Below, in pieces: positions 45,875 through 54,328 of a stretch of 64,000 nt of DNA. Position 1 is the first letter of the stretch, and every line of letters starts with the position of its first letter. A program made the translations under genes and the position numbers. Origin of the DNA: G965230615 sp965230615 (GTDB lineage Bacteria; Pseudomonadota; Gammaproteobacteria; HTCC5015); the NCBI GenBank assembly GCA_965230615.1, contig OZ246012.1:4526001-4590000 (forward strand). The letters run 5' to 3'. The notes below the pieces were generated by a model. That model had not been told where the DNA came from, did not search any database, and saw only the letters and a list, made by a program, of their open reading frames with translations.

Positions 45875-46332
45875 CAGAAGAACTCAATATTAATATTTAT
45901 AAAATAATGCAACGTTTACCGCATCGCTACCCTTTTTTGTTGATTGATCGTGTTACTGAGCTAAAATATGATAAATCCATCAAAGCTATAAAAAATGTCA
46001 CGATCAGTGAGCCTTTTTTTCAAGGCCATTTTCCTGAGTTCCCGGTATTTCCTGGTGTGCTGGTGATAGAGAGTATGGCGCAAGCCACGGGCATTTTAAC
46101 GTTCGAAACCATTGGTGATGATTTGCAGGAAGACTCGATATTTATGTTGGCTGGCATTAACAACACGCGTTTTAAGCGTCAAGTAATACCGGGTGATACG
46201 CTAGATATATCGATAGACATTCTTGGTAAGAAGCGTAACGTCTGGCGTTTTGATTGCACTGCCACTGTCGATGGTCAGCTTGCATGTTCGGCTGAAATTA
46301 TTGGCGTGCTAACGACTATGATGACTGGCTGA
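45871..46332 (+). CDS. fabZ: 3-hydroxyacyl-[acyl-carrier-protein] dehydratase FabZ
   Basis: FabZ dehydrates hydroxyacyl-ACP during fatty-acid elongation and competes with the LpxA/LpxD reactions for substrate. The hot-dog-fold active site has its histidine in FFQGHFPEFPVFPG and glutamate in VIESMAQ. The start is probably the TTG at 45871, which overlaps the lpxD stop (TTGA) and follows GGGGAG, giving 153 residues; an ATG 12 codons later is a shorter alternative. Confidence 0.96.
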   Translation: MTEELNINIYKIMQRLPHRYPFLLIDRVTELKYDKSIKAIKNVTISEPFFQGHFPEFPVFPGVLVIESMAQATGILTFETIGDDLQEDSIFMLAGINNTRFKRQVIPGDTLDISIDILGKKRNVWRFDCTATVDGQLACSAEIIGVLTTMMTG

Positions 46333-46337
46333 GAAGC

Positions 46338-47120
46338 ATGATTCACGAAACAGCAATTATTGATCCAAGTGCGAAGTTGGCTGCTGATGTTGAAATAGGA
46401 CCATATTCGATTATCGGTGCTAATGTTGAAATTGGTGCTGGTACTTGGATAGGTCCACATGTGGTTATTCAAGGGCCGACAAAAATTGGTGAGCAGAACA
46501 AGATTTATCAATTTGCATCCTTAGGTGAAACAACGCAAGCACTGGTTGAAGAAGGTGATAGTGGCTGTTTGGAAATTGGTGATCGAAATATTATTCGTGA
46601 ATATGCCACGATGAATCGAGGCTCAGAACAGCCAGATTGTTTGACCAAAATTGGCAATGATTGTCTACTGATGGCTTATACGCATATTGCGCATGATTGT
46701 ATACTCGGTGACCATGTGATTTTTTCAAATGGAGCTTCTTTGGCGGGGCATGTGCATGTAGGCGATTATGTAGTACTAGGGGGATTCACCTGTGTACATC
46801 AGTTTTCCCAGCTGGGTTCGCACTGCTTCTCAGGTATGGGGACTGCTATCAACCGGGATGTACCGCCTTATGTGACAGTGGCAGGTAATCATGCAAGTGC
46901 CTATGGTATTAATAAAGAGGGTTTGTCCCGGCGGGGTTTTAGTCAAGAAGCGATTCGGGCTCTGCATAAGGCGTATATGCAGCTGGTCAAATCAAGGCAA
47001 AACCGGGAAGAGGCTATCGCTAGCCTAGAGCCACTGATTAAAGCGCATGAGGAAGTCGCGCATTTTGTTGAGTTTATTCAACAAAGTCAGCGTGGGGTTG
47101 TACGGCCAGCAGGGAAGTAG
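46338..47120 (+). CDS. lpxA: UDP-N-acetylglucosamine O-acyltransferase
   Basis: LpxA starts lipid A synthesis by transferring a hydroxyacyl chain to UDP-GlcNAc. The beta-helix hexapeptide repeats begin at residue 1 (IHETAIIDPSAKL) and include the catalytic histidine in MAYTHIAHDC (about residue 123). The C-terminal helical domain starts near residue 190 with GLSRRGFS. Length is 260 residues. In most relatives lpxB follows directly; here a six-kb block intervenes. Confidence 0.97.
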   Translation: MIHETAIIDPSAKLAADVEIGPYSIIGANVEIGAGTWIGPHVVIQGPTKIGEQNKIYQFASLGETTQALVEEGDSGCLEIGDRNIIREYATMNRGSEQPDCLTKIGNDCLLMAYTHIAHDCILGDHVIFSNGASLAGHVHVGDYVVLGGFTCVHQFSQLGSHCFSGMGTAINRDVPPYVTVAGNHASAYGINKEGLSRRGFSQEAIRALHKAYMQLVKSRQNREEAIASLEPLIKAHEEVAHFVEFIQQSQRGVVRPAGK

Positions 47121-47152
47121 CTCAGCGTACTTGTCAAACTAAGAGGTGTAAT

Positions 47153-47923
47153 ATCGTTTTAAAGCCAATAAAAGCGTGTATTATTTTCCTCCTCATATCC
47201 ATCTGTGGTGAGCTGTCGTTTGCTGCTGAAATTAAGTCCTTAGACTTTAAAATTATCAATACCCTTGCTCATCGTAGCACCGCTTTTACTCAGGGTTTAG
47301 TTTATGCTGATGGCTTACTCTATGAAAGCAGTGGTCTTTATGGGCGTTCTAGCTTGGCAATAATAGATTGGCAGACCGCTAAAGTTAAAAAACAACATAA
47401 ACTGTCTGCTCGTTATTTTGCGGAAGGCTTAGCCTTGGTCGATAATCGGCTTATTCAGCTAAGCTGGCGAGCAAGAACCGGCTTTGTTTATGATAAAGAT
47501 TCACTCGAATTACAGAAGACCTTCCAATACAACACTGAAGGTTGGGGGCTGACCTACAATGGCGAGTATTTAATACTCAGTGACGGTAGCCATATATTGT
47601 ATTTCCTATCGGCGGATAATTTTAAAGTTGTTAAAACACTGGCAGTCACCATGGGTGGTAAACCGGTAACACGCTTAAATGAGCTTGAATATATTGATGG
47701 TTTAATTTATGCCAATGTTTGGCAGTCAGATAAGGTGGTTGTTATTCATCCTATATCGGGTGCTGTCAGCGCTACCATTGATTTTCGTCGTTTAAGAAAG
47801 CAACTGCCTATTGGCATGAAAGTTGATGTGCTCAATGGTATTGCCTATCACGAAGAGAATGGCACCTTATTAATAACAGGAAAACATTGGCCGACAATGT
47901 TTGAGGTTAAGTTATTACCTTAA
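47153..47923 (+). CDS. Glutaminyl-peptide cyclotransferase-like protein, non-standard start
   Basis: This belongs to the bacterial/plant-type glutamine cyclotransferase family (a five-bladed beta propeller that forms N-terminal pyroglutamate). Diagnostic segments are AFTQGLVYADG, LYESSGLYGRSSL, EGWGLTYNG and TRLNELEYIDG. The open frame runs from 47072, but the first ATG, GTG or TTG codon in it is TTG at 47354, inside the conserved domain. Between them the frame encodes a perfect Sec signal peptide (basic start, CIIFLLISICG core, SFA-AE cleavage). The likely start is ATC at 47153, six bases after an AAGAGG ribosome-binding site, giving 256 residues. Either ATC is used or an ATG was mutated or misread. 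Its link to the downstream sugar genes is unknown. Confidence 0.8.
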   Translation: MVLKPIKACIIFLLISICGELSFAAEIKSLDFKIINTLAHRSTAFTQGLVYADGLLYESSGLYGRSSLAIIDWQTAKVKKQHKLSARYFAEGLALVDNRLIQLSWRARTGFVYDKDSLELQKTFQYNTEGWGLTYNGEYLILSDGSHILYFLSADNFKVVKTLAVTMGGKPVTRLNELEYIDGLIYANVWQSDKVVVIHPISGAVSATIDFRRLRKQLPIGMKVDVLNGIAYHEENGTLLITGKHWPTMFEVKLLP

Positions 47924-47947
47924 TTTTACCCTGATATAGGCGACGCT

Positions 47948-48913
47948 ATGTTTTGCACAGAAATGCTTGATTTATGGCCTAGTAGCTTCCGGACACTCTC
48001 TGAGAGCGACTATCAAGCGATCTATAGGTCTGTAGAGCCAGCCGCTCAGCAGTTGGCCAGCCAGCAGAGCCTTTCTGCAAGCCAAGCGGCTAACTTACTC
48101 AGCCTTTACATACCATTAGCCGCTTGGCTTGACCAGTTTTGTGCCTGCGCTAAAATGGTGCCAGTCATGGGTATTAATGGTGCACAAGGTTCTGGGAAAT
48201 CAACAGCAACGCTCTACTTACAACTTATTTTACAGCAGGCCTTTGATCGTCGCGTTTGCGGTCTATCGATTGATGATATTTATAAGACCAAAGCGGAACG
48301 GCAAGCAATGGCACAAGAGGTGCACCCATTGTTTGCAACACGTGGTGTGCCCGGTACGCATGATATTGAGCTTGGTTATGATCTAATCAGTGCGCTGCAA
48401 CATGCAGGCGCGAATGATAAAACATGGATAACACGCTTTGATAAAGCCAATGATGATCGATGTCGTACGGAAGATTATGATGTGCATCAAGGGCCGGTTG
48501 ATTTAGTATTACTCGAAGGTTGGTGTGTTGGGGCAGTGGCCCAAACTGATGACGCTTTATCAAAGGCTATTAATGCGCTAGAAGCAGAGGAAGATACTGA
48601 GCGTTACTGGCGACGCTTTGTCAATCAACAGCTGGCCGAGCCCTATCAGAAGCTATTTGGTCTGATTGATTTTTTACTAATGTTAAAAATCCCAAGCTTT
48701 GCCAAAGTTTATGAATGGCGTGGCTTGCAAGAGCAAAAATTGGCGGCCAGTAGCAATGCTAACGTCATGAGTAATGATAGCTTGCTGCGTTTTATTATGC
48801 ACTATGAGCGGCTGACACGTTTTATGTTAGACGAGATGCCAAGCAGAGCTGATGTGGTTATTTCTCTTGGTGCTGATCACAAAGCCCAGCATATTAGTGT
48901 GAATAAAAGCTAG
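47948..48913 (+). CDS. D-glycerate 3-kinase (GLYK-like P-loop kinase)
   Basis: This 321-residue P-loop kinase resembles the plant/yeast-type glycerate kinases and related uridine-kinase-like proteins. Walker A is GINGAQGSGKST (residues 75-86). SIDDIYKT, RGVPGTHD, RFDKANDDR, LLEGWCVG and HYERLTR follow in the family order. Predicted reaction: D-glycerate + ATP to 3-phosphoglycerate + ADP, in the cytoplasm. It lies 24 bases after the cyclotransferase gene and upstream of the phosphatase and synthase, so it could recycle glycerate released by the phosphorylase into the 3-phosphoglycerate used by the synthase. Kinase fold is firm; the substrate is inferred from family and context. Confidence 0.82.
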   Translation: MFCTEMLDLWPSSFRTLSESDYQAIYRSVEPAAQQLASQQSLSASQAANLLSLYIPLAAWLDQFCACAKMVPVMGINGAQGSGKSTATLYLQLILQQAFDRRVCGLSIDDIYKTKAERQAMAQEVHPLFATRGVPGTHDIELGYDLISALQHAGANDKTWITRFDKANDDRCRTEDYDVHQGPVDLVLLEGWCVGAVAQTDDALSKAINALEAEEDTERYWRRFVNQQLAEPYQKLFGLIDFLLMLKIPSFAKVYEWRGLQEQKLAASSNANVMSNDSLLRFIMHYERLTRFMLDEMPSRADVVISLGADHKAQHISVNKS

Positions 48914-48973
48914 AAAATAAATAAATAATAAAACTTGTAATGACGCAAAGCATGAACAATGCAAGAGGCAGTG

Positions 48974-49801
48974 ATGCACAACATGATTGTTTTTAGTGAT
49001 CTCGATGGTACTTTATTAAATCACCATGATTACTCTTATGCTGCCGCGAAACCTGCATTACAGCGCTTAGCTGACCTTAATATCCCTTTGATTTTATGCT
49101 CGAGCAAAACAGCTGTCGAAATGCTGGCTTTGCAACAAGAGCTATCACTGACATTTCCTTTTATTTGCGAGAACGGTGCGCTTATTGTGGCGCCGAGCAG
49201 CCTTAACAGCCTAAAGGACTTCATGCATGCTGATAGTCGGCAGCGAGCAGATCACCATTATTATACTATTGGTCAAACATTAGACGCTATATTAGCGGTT
49301 TTAACGCTATTAAAAGCAGATTATCAGTTTTTAGGGTTTTCTGATATGAGTGTTGCTGATGTTATTGAGCATACCGGTCTTGCTCCCCTTGCGGCCCAAC
49401 ATGCACTGCAACGCCTTGCTTCAGAGCCTTTGCTATGGCAAGACGATGAAGCCAAGCTGCCTTCGTTTACCGCTGCCCTGGCCGAAAAAGGCTTAAGCTT
49501 GTTAAAAGGTGGTCGTTTCTATCATGTGATGGGTAATGCCAACAAGGGCACTGCAGCAACATTATTATGTGATTATTATCGGTCAACACTTGGCGTTGAG
49601 GAGTTGATTAGCCTTGGTCTTGGTGACAGCCCGAATGATTTGGATATGCTGAATATTGTTACGGTGCCTATTATTATTCCGGCAGCCAGCGGTAAAATTT
49701 TATCACTAGAATCTACCCAGTCAGCGGTTTATGCGCAAGCTGCGGGTGCGGCTGGCTGGAATGAGTCAGTTTTACATGTCTTAACACAATATGGTCTATA
49801 A
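48974..49801 (+). CDS. HAD phosphatase, glucosyl/mannosyl-3-phosphoglycerate phosphatase family
   Basis: This is a HAD-IIB phosphatase of the mannosyl-3-phosphoglycerate phosphatase (YedP/MpgP) type. The nucleophile motif DLDGTLL has Asp9 and Asp11, motif II is the serine in CSSKT, and GLGDSPNDLDML supplies the C-terminal acidic residues. The YHVMGNANKG segment is typical of the subfamily. Family members dephosphorylate mannosyl- or glucosyl-3-phosphoglycerate; the neighbouring synthase favours the glucosyl substrate. The ATG at 48974 follows GAGGCAGTG, whereas an ATG five codons earlier lacks a ribosome-binding site. The product is 275 residues. Confidence 0.85.
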   Translation: MHNMIVFSDLDGTLLNHHDYSYAAAKPALQRLADLNIPLILCSSKTAVEMLALQQELSLTFPFICENGALIVAPSSLNSLKDFMHADSRQRADHHYYTIGQTLDAILAVLTLLKADYQFLGFSDMSVADVIEHTGLAPLAAQHALQRLASEPLLWQDDEAKLPSFTAALAEKGLSLLKGGRFYHVMGNANKGTAATLLCDYYRSTLGVEELISLGLGDSPNDLDMLNIVTVPIIIPAASGKILSLESTQSAVYAQAAGAAGWNESVLHVLTQYGL

Positions 49802-49815
49802 CTTTAGGGAATACT

Positions 49816-51030
49816 ATGAGTGATTTTTTTCAAAATGGCAGAATAGCCACATTGCATAACTTAACAAACCGTTCAGTTGATGAACTAGAAGCCGAGTTAA
49901 ATCAATGGAAAGATAAAAAGCCCATGTCGCTGGTTTTGCCCTGTTTGTATTCTGAGTTGGAAGGGCCTGCTTTATCCAATATCCTGGATGAACTCTCCAA
50001 AGTCACCTTTTTGGATGAGATTATTATTGGCTTAGATAGGGCCGATAAATCACAGTTTCAGGCAGCGAAGAAATTTTTTTCCCGCTTACCGCAACACCAT
50101 CGGATTCTTTGGAATGATGGGCCACGCTTAATGGCCATTGATAAAAGTTTGGAGCAATATGGCTTGGCACCTAAAGAACTCGGTAAAGGGCGTAATGTTT
50201 GGTATTGCTTTGGTTACGCGCTTGCCTCAGGTCGTGGTAAAGCGGTGGCTTTGCATGATTGTGATATTCTTACCTATCAGCGCGATATTGTTGCTAAGCT
50301 GTTCTACCCTATCGTGCACCCAACATTTAATTATGCTTTTTGTAAAGGCTACTATTTTCGAGCAGCGGAAGGAAAACTCAATGGACGTGTTAGCCGCCTA
50401 TTGGTGACACCACTATTAAGAGCCTTACGTAAAACGTTTGGTTTAATTGATTATATCGACTTTATTGACAGTTTCCGCTATCCGCTAGCAGGTGAGTTTT
50501 CCATGTTAACCGATGTGGTTAGCTCCATTAAAATCCCAAGTGATTGGGGGCTGGAGATTGGCGTACTCTCTGAAGTGCATAGACGGTATTCTGATGAGCG
50601 TATATGTCAGGTTGATGTTGCTGATGCTTATGATCATAAGCATCAAAAATTATCTGAAGATAACCCTGATGCAGGCTTGTCTAAGATGAGTACCGACATC
50701 TCGAAAGCATTGTTCCGTAAATTAGCGATTAATGGCACGGTTTTTACGCCTGAAGTCTTTCGTACGATAAAGGCCAGTTATTATCGAGTCGCCTTAGATT
50801 TAGTGGATCGCTATCATAACGATGCGGTGATTAATGGTTTGTCGCTCGATCGACATCAGGAAGAGAACTCGGTTGAATTGTTTACCCAATGCATCATGCG
50901 GGCAGGTGATCAGTTCCTGAGTGACCCAATGGAAAGACCATTTATGCCAAGTTGGTCGCGCGTACAGAGTGCTGTGCCTGATGTGTTAGAAAAAATCCAT
51001 GAGGCAGTAACGGCTGATATTAACGAGTAA
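49816..51030 (+). CDS. gpgS: Glucosyl-3-phosphoglycerate synthase
   Basis: This 404-residue glycosyltransferase resembles the GT81 family, which transfers glucose from an NDP-glucose to D-3-phosphoglycerate. The N-terminal nucleotide-sugar fold is visible in SLVLPCLYSELEGPAL, and the metal-binding DxD is HDCDI (Asp148, Asp150). The YPLAGEFSM and DWGLEIGVLSEV segments are typical. It lies 14 bases after the phosphatase gene, the pairing expected for glucosylglycerate synthesis. A mannosyl specificity cannot be excluded from sequence reading, but the adjacent phosphorylase supports glucose. Confidence 0.85.
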   Translation: MSDFFQNGRIATLHNLTNRSVDELEAELNQWKDKKPMSLVLPCLYSELEGPALSNILDELSKVTFLDEIIIGLDRADKSQFQAAKKFFSRLPQHHRILWNDGPRLMAIDKSLEQYGLAPKELGKGRNVWYCFGYALASGRGKAVALHDCDILTYQRDIVAKLFYPIVHPTFNYAFCKGYYFRAAEGKLNGRVSRLLVTPLLRALRKTFGLIDYIDFIDSFRYPLAGEFSMLTDVVSSIKIPSDWGLEIGVLSEVHRRYSDERICQVDVADAYDHKHQKLSEDNPDAGLSKMSTDISKALFRKLAINGTVFTPEVFRTIKASYYRVALDLVDRYHNDAVINGLSLDRHQEENSVELFTQCIMRAGDQFLSDPMERPFMPSWSRVQSAVPDVLEKIHEAVTADINE

Positions 51031-51110
51031 TCACTTATCGGTTCGCCATGTCCAGCCCCGGTTCGCCTTTGAGGTTCAAGCCTGAGGCTGGCATGGCTTG
51101 TTGCATGTGA

Positions 51111-52853
51111 TTAAAACTTATTGGTAAGCCATAAACACTGGTAAGGTGACAGCGTCATGGTTTGATAGAGATTGTCGAGTTTTTGTTGGCTGATTAAGTC
51201 TAGCCAGTTATCAGTATTGATCAGGTTTAAATCTGCCAGGCTTATCTCCTGTGGTGTATTGCTCAAATTATGTATGCAGAAAATACTTTGGTCTCGATAC
51301 ATACTTTGTCGCCAAAAAGCAAAGATCTCATCTTTAATGTGCAGGGTGAACTGCGTGGCATTGGGATGAAAAGCCGCTTGCTCTCGACGAGTTAAAATCA
51401 ATTGCTGTAAATGATTAAAGACTTTATAGCGTGAGCTGTCACTGTCTTCGAGCTGACTATTGACATCATTAATGTTGAGGTTGGGGCGATTGATTGCTCG
51501 ATTATGTTGAGTGGCTTGTACTTTATCCAGATCGTTGGGGGTGGCTAATAGACTGGGTAAATAGAAAGCCGGTACACCTTCCAGTGATAACATAATAGTT
51601 TGTGAACAAATAAAGCGTTGTATTTGCCAATCATCAAGGCCCTGATGCGTGCCTTGCATGGCATCGAATAGGCTTATATTAATTTCATAGGGCTTCTCTT
51701 GGCCATTTGGCCCTATGCGACTACTGATTTTAGCGCCAAAGCTTTGCATGGTTTCAATCAGCGCTGCCAGCTCAGTATCCGATAACAAACCTTCTGCTGG
51801 GCGTAAGCCAATACCATCATGTGAGGCCGTGAAGTTTAAATAAGTGCAACCCATCGGTGCAGGTGGCATGCTCATCATCCAGCTTTTTAGGTATTTGCAG
51901 TTGCCTGACATTAATGCATTGAGCACCAGTGGTGGCAGGCTAAAGTTATATATCAGATGTGCCTCATTACAATTGCCAAAGTAAGTCAGGTTTTCGCGAT
52001 TCGGTACATTGGTTTCTGTAATCAATACGGCGTGTGGGTTTTTATGCTCCATTAATAACCGTATGAGCTTGATCACTTCATGCGTTTGCGGCAGGTGCAA
52101 ACTACTGGTACCCGCTTGCTTCCAGAGAAAAGCAACCGCATCCAAGCGAATCCACTGTGCGCCTTGCTCCATATAGAAGGCGATAATTTTTATAAATTCC
52201 AATAATACATGGGGTTTAGAGAAGTCTAGATCCACTTGGTCATGACCGAAAGTACACCATACATGTTTAATGCCTTCGGGTGTTTCTACCGCGCGTAATA
52301 GTGGGTTGGTGCGTGGTCGGACAACTTGTGACAAGTCATCTTCCGGGCTGGCTTCAAAAAAATAATCGTTACCAGGCGATTTATTATACTGAAAGTTTTT
52401 AAACCATCGGCTTTGGCTGGAGGCGTGGTTGATGACCAGGTCGGCCATTAGTTTAAACTCCTGACCAATTTCATTGATATCACCCCAGTCACCTAACTCA
52501 GGATTAACCTCAGTATAATCAATAACCGCAAAGCCATCATCCGAGCTATAGGGGAAAAAAGGTAAAATATGTACGCAGCTAACAATGTTTTTTAAATGCT
52601 GTTTTAAAAAAGTTTGCAGTGTCTGTAACGGTTTTTCAGCATAGCGCCTGAGCGTATTGCCATAAGTAATTAACAATACATCTTCTTCTGACCATAAGTG
52701 CTCTGTGGGGACCTTATCCTGATTAAGCCTTGCGCCCAACGCAGCCAGGCACTGTTGGCTGATTTCGTCGATATTGTGCTCTGGGTATATAAACCCCAAA
52801 TGTGCAATTAATTTTTGTTGTAAATCGTTGATATTAGAATCAGTTGTTGTCAT
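51111..52853 (-). CDS. GH13 phosphorylase, probable glucosylglycerate phosphorylase
   Basis: This 580-residue (beta/alpha)8 enzyme is of the sucrose phosphorylase type (GH13 subfamily 18). The nucleophile is Asp238 in RLDAVAF, the acid/base Glu280 in ITETNVP, and the FTASHDGIG segment supplies the transition-state aspartate. The HLPQTHEV segment near residue 250 is a subfamily feature. Characterised members act on sucrose, sucrose 6-phosphate, glucosylglycerol or glucosylglycerate. The adjoining synthase, phosphatase and glycerate kinase point to glucosylglycerate + phosphate giving glucose 1-phosphate + D-glycerate. It converges on gpgS across an 80-base gap. Fold and class are firm; substrate is inferred. 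Confidence 0.82.
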   Translation of the reverse strand: MTTTDSNINDLQQKLIAHLGFIYPEHNIDEISQQCLAALGARLNQDKVPTEHLWSEEDVLLITYGNTLRRYAEKPLQTLQTFLKQHLKNIVSCVHILPFFPYSSDDGFAVIDYTEVNPELGDWGDINEIGQEFKLMADLVINHASSQSRWFKNFQYNKSPGNDYFFEASPEDDLSQVVRPRTNPLLRAVETPEGIKHVWCTFGHDQVDLDFSKPHVLLEFIKIIAFYMEQGAQWIRLDAVAFLWKQAGTSSLHLPQTHEVIKLIRLLMEHKNPHAVLITETNVPNRENLTYFGNCNEAHLIYNFSLPPLVLNALMSGNCKYLKSWMMSMPPAPMGCTYLNFTASHDGIGLRPAEGLLSDTELAALIETMQSFGAKISSRIGPNGQEKPYEINISLFDAMQGTHQGLDDWQIQRFICSQTIMLSLEGVPAFYLPSLLATPNDLDKVQATQHNRAINRPNLNINDVNSQLEDSDSSRYKVFNHLQQLILTRREQAAFHPNATQFTLHIKDEIFAFWRQSMYRDQSIFCIHNLSNTPQEISLADLNLINTDNWLDLISQQKLDNLYQTMTLSPYQCLWLTNKF

Positions 52854-52927
52854 GATGTTTTACTTACACTATCTGTTAAACAATAATTTTTTAGCCTTAT
52901 CTTGCACGAAGCAATAATAATACCGTT

Positions 52928-54064
52928 TTAGTCGGCCAGCATTTCAAGTATTAACTGACCGATGCCCTCTATGCCGCTTTGCGTTCCCAGTGCTTGTTTC
53001 ACGCCAGCCAAATCACTGCATATCTTTTGTCGATAACTATCATCGTTGATCTGGCGAATAATTTCATTGGCAATATCTTCGGCTTGTGCGGCGCCTTGAA
53101 TATATTCAGGTACAACTTGTCTTGCTGCGATAATATTGGGAAGCCCGACATGTTCTATCTCTATCAGTCGGCTTAGAATAGCATAAGATAAGCCTGATAC
53201 ATGATAAACAATACACATGGGTATACCCAATAGTGCGATTTCTAATGTGGCTGTACCTGAAGCGGCGATGATACTCTGACAACAGGCAATGGCATCATAG
53301 GTTTTATCTTCGCTGAGGATAATATCCAGCCCGCTATTTTCTACTGCCTCTTGTATTGATTGCTTGCCCAATGTTGATGCGACAGGCAAGATAAATTGCA
53401 CGTTTTTGAGGCGCTGTTGAATCTGCTGCGCACTCGCCAATACGATAGGTAAGATATATTTGATTTCACTTTTACGGCTGCCCGGCATTAAGCCGATAAT
53501 AGGGCGGTCATTGGTCAGGCCAAAATAGCTTAAAGCTTCATCAGGCGATAGGCTGGGATTGACCTTATTCACCAGTGGATGCCCTACATAGCGTACCGGT
53601 ACATTAGCATCTTGATAGACCTTGGTTTCAAAAGGAAAAATGACCGCCATCATATCAATCGCTTTACCGATTTTTTTCGCGCGACCAGAGCGCCAGGCCC
53701 AGACTTGTGGGCTAACATAAAACAGCACTTTAATCCCAAGCTGTTTAGCTTCTTTGGCCAGCTTTAAATTAAACTCTTGATAGTCAATCAGTACCAGTAA
53801 GTCGGGTGGATTGCTATGCAGGTAGGCCTTGAGTGTTTTTAAGGCGGCCTGAATTTCGCCCCAATGGGCGAGTACCTCAATCAGGCCCATAACCGCGATA
53901 CTACGTGAGTCGATCAGCAGCTCAACACCGGCTGCCTGCATTTGCTGGCTGCCCATCCCGACCAGCTTGTTGGCTGGGTTGGCAGCTTGTAGCCGCTGTG
54001 CAATATGCGCACCATGTAAGTCGCCGGATGCCTCACCAGCGGATAACATAATGGTTTTAGCCAT
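52928..54064 (-). CDS. lpxB: Lipid-A-disaccharide synthase
   Basis: LpxB joins lipid X and UDP-diacylglucosamine into the tetraacyl disaccharide, on the membrane inner face. The GT19 signature begins at the N-terminus (MLSAGEASGDLHGA), with FYVSPQVWAWR near residue 116, GLMPGSRKSEI near 195 and SGTATLEIALLG near 272. Length is 378 residues. The gene is on the minus strand and 5.8 kb from lpxA, whereas it usually lies directly between lpxA and rnhB on the same strand. It would need its own promoter in the gap shared with rnhB. Confidence 0.96.
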   Translation of the reverse strand: MAKTIMLSAGEASGDLHGAHIAQRLQAANPANKLVGMGSQQMQAAGVELLIDSRSIAVMGLIEVLAHWGEIQAALKTLKAYLHSNPPDLLVLIDYQEFNLKLAKEAKQLGIKVLFYVSPQVWAWRSGRAKKIGKAIDMMAVIFPFETKVYQDANVPVRYVGHPLVNKVNPSLSPDEALSYFGLTNDRPIIGLMPGSRKSEIKYILPIVLASAQQIQQRLKNVQFILPVASTLGKQSIQEAVENSGLDIILSEDKTYDAIACCQSIIAASGTATLEIALLGIPMCIVYHVSGLSYAILSRLIEIEHVGLPNIIAARQVVPEYIQGAAQAEDIANEIIRQINDDSYRQKICSDLAGVKQALGTQSGIEGIGQLILEMLAD

Positions 54065-54328
54065 AACAGGGTTGCTCCAAATTTGGCCGGTCAGGCGTGT
54101 GCTGCGTGTATTGACACCTGGGTCTATATAAGCGTTTTGTCATCTGTCTGGTTTTCTTATTATTCATGTTGCTGATCCTGAGCACTATGGGCAGCAGGGA
54201 GGCTGATGTTTTAATAGGCCCCGCAAAAAACGCTGTAGGCAGATCCCAGTGCTAAGGTTACAATGTCGTCTGCAAGTATAAGCTTTTTCTGTCTGTCCCG
54301 CATATGAGAAGAGGGGTTAACCTTTATT

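Noticed and set aside
47354..47923. Short 189-residue version of the cyclotransferase starting at TTG 47354
   Set aside because: It would begin inside the conserved propeller and drop both the signal peptide and the AFTQGL signature, and it has no ribosome-binding site.
51111..52853. Calling the GH13 enzyme a sucrose phosphorylase
   Set aside because: Fold motifs alone do not separate sucrose from glucosylglycerate or glucosylglycerol activity, and no sucrose transport or metabolism gene is near, whereas glucosylglycerate genes are adjacent.
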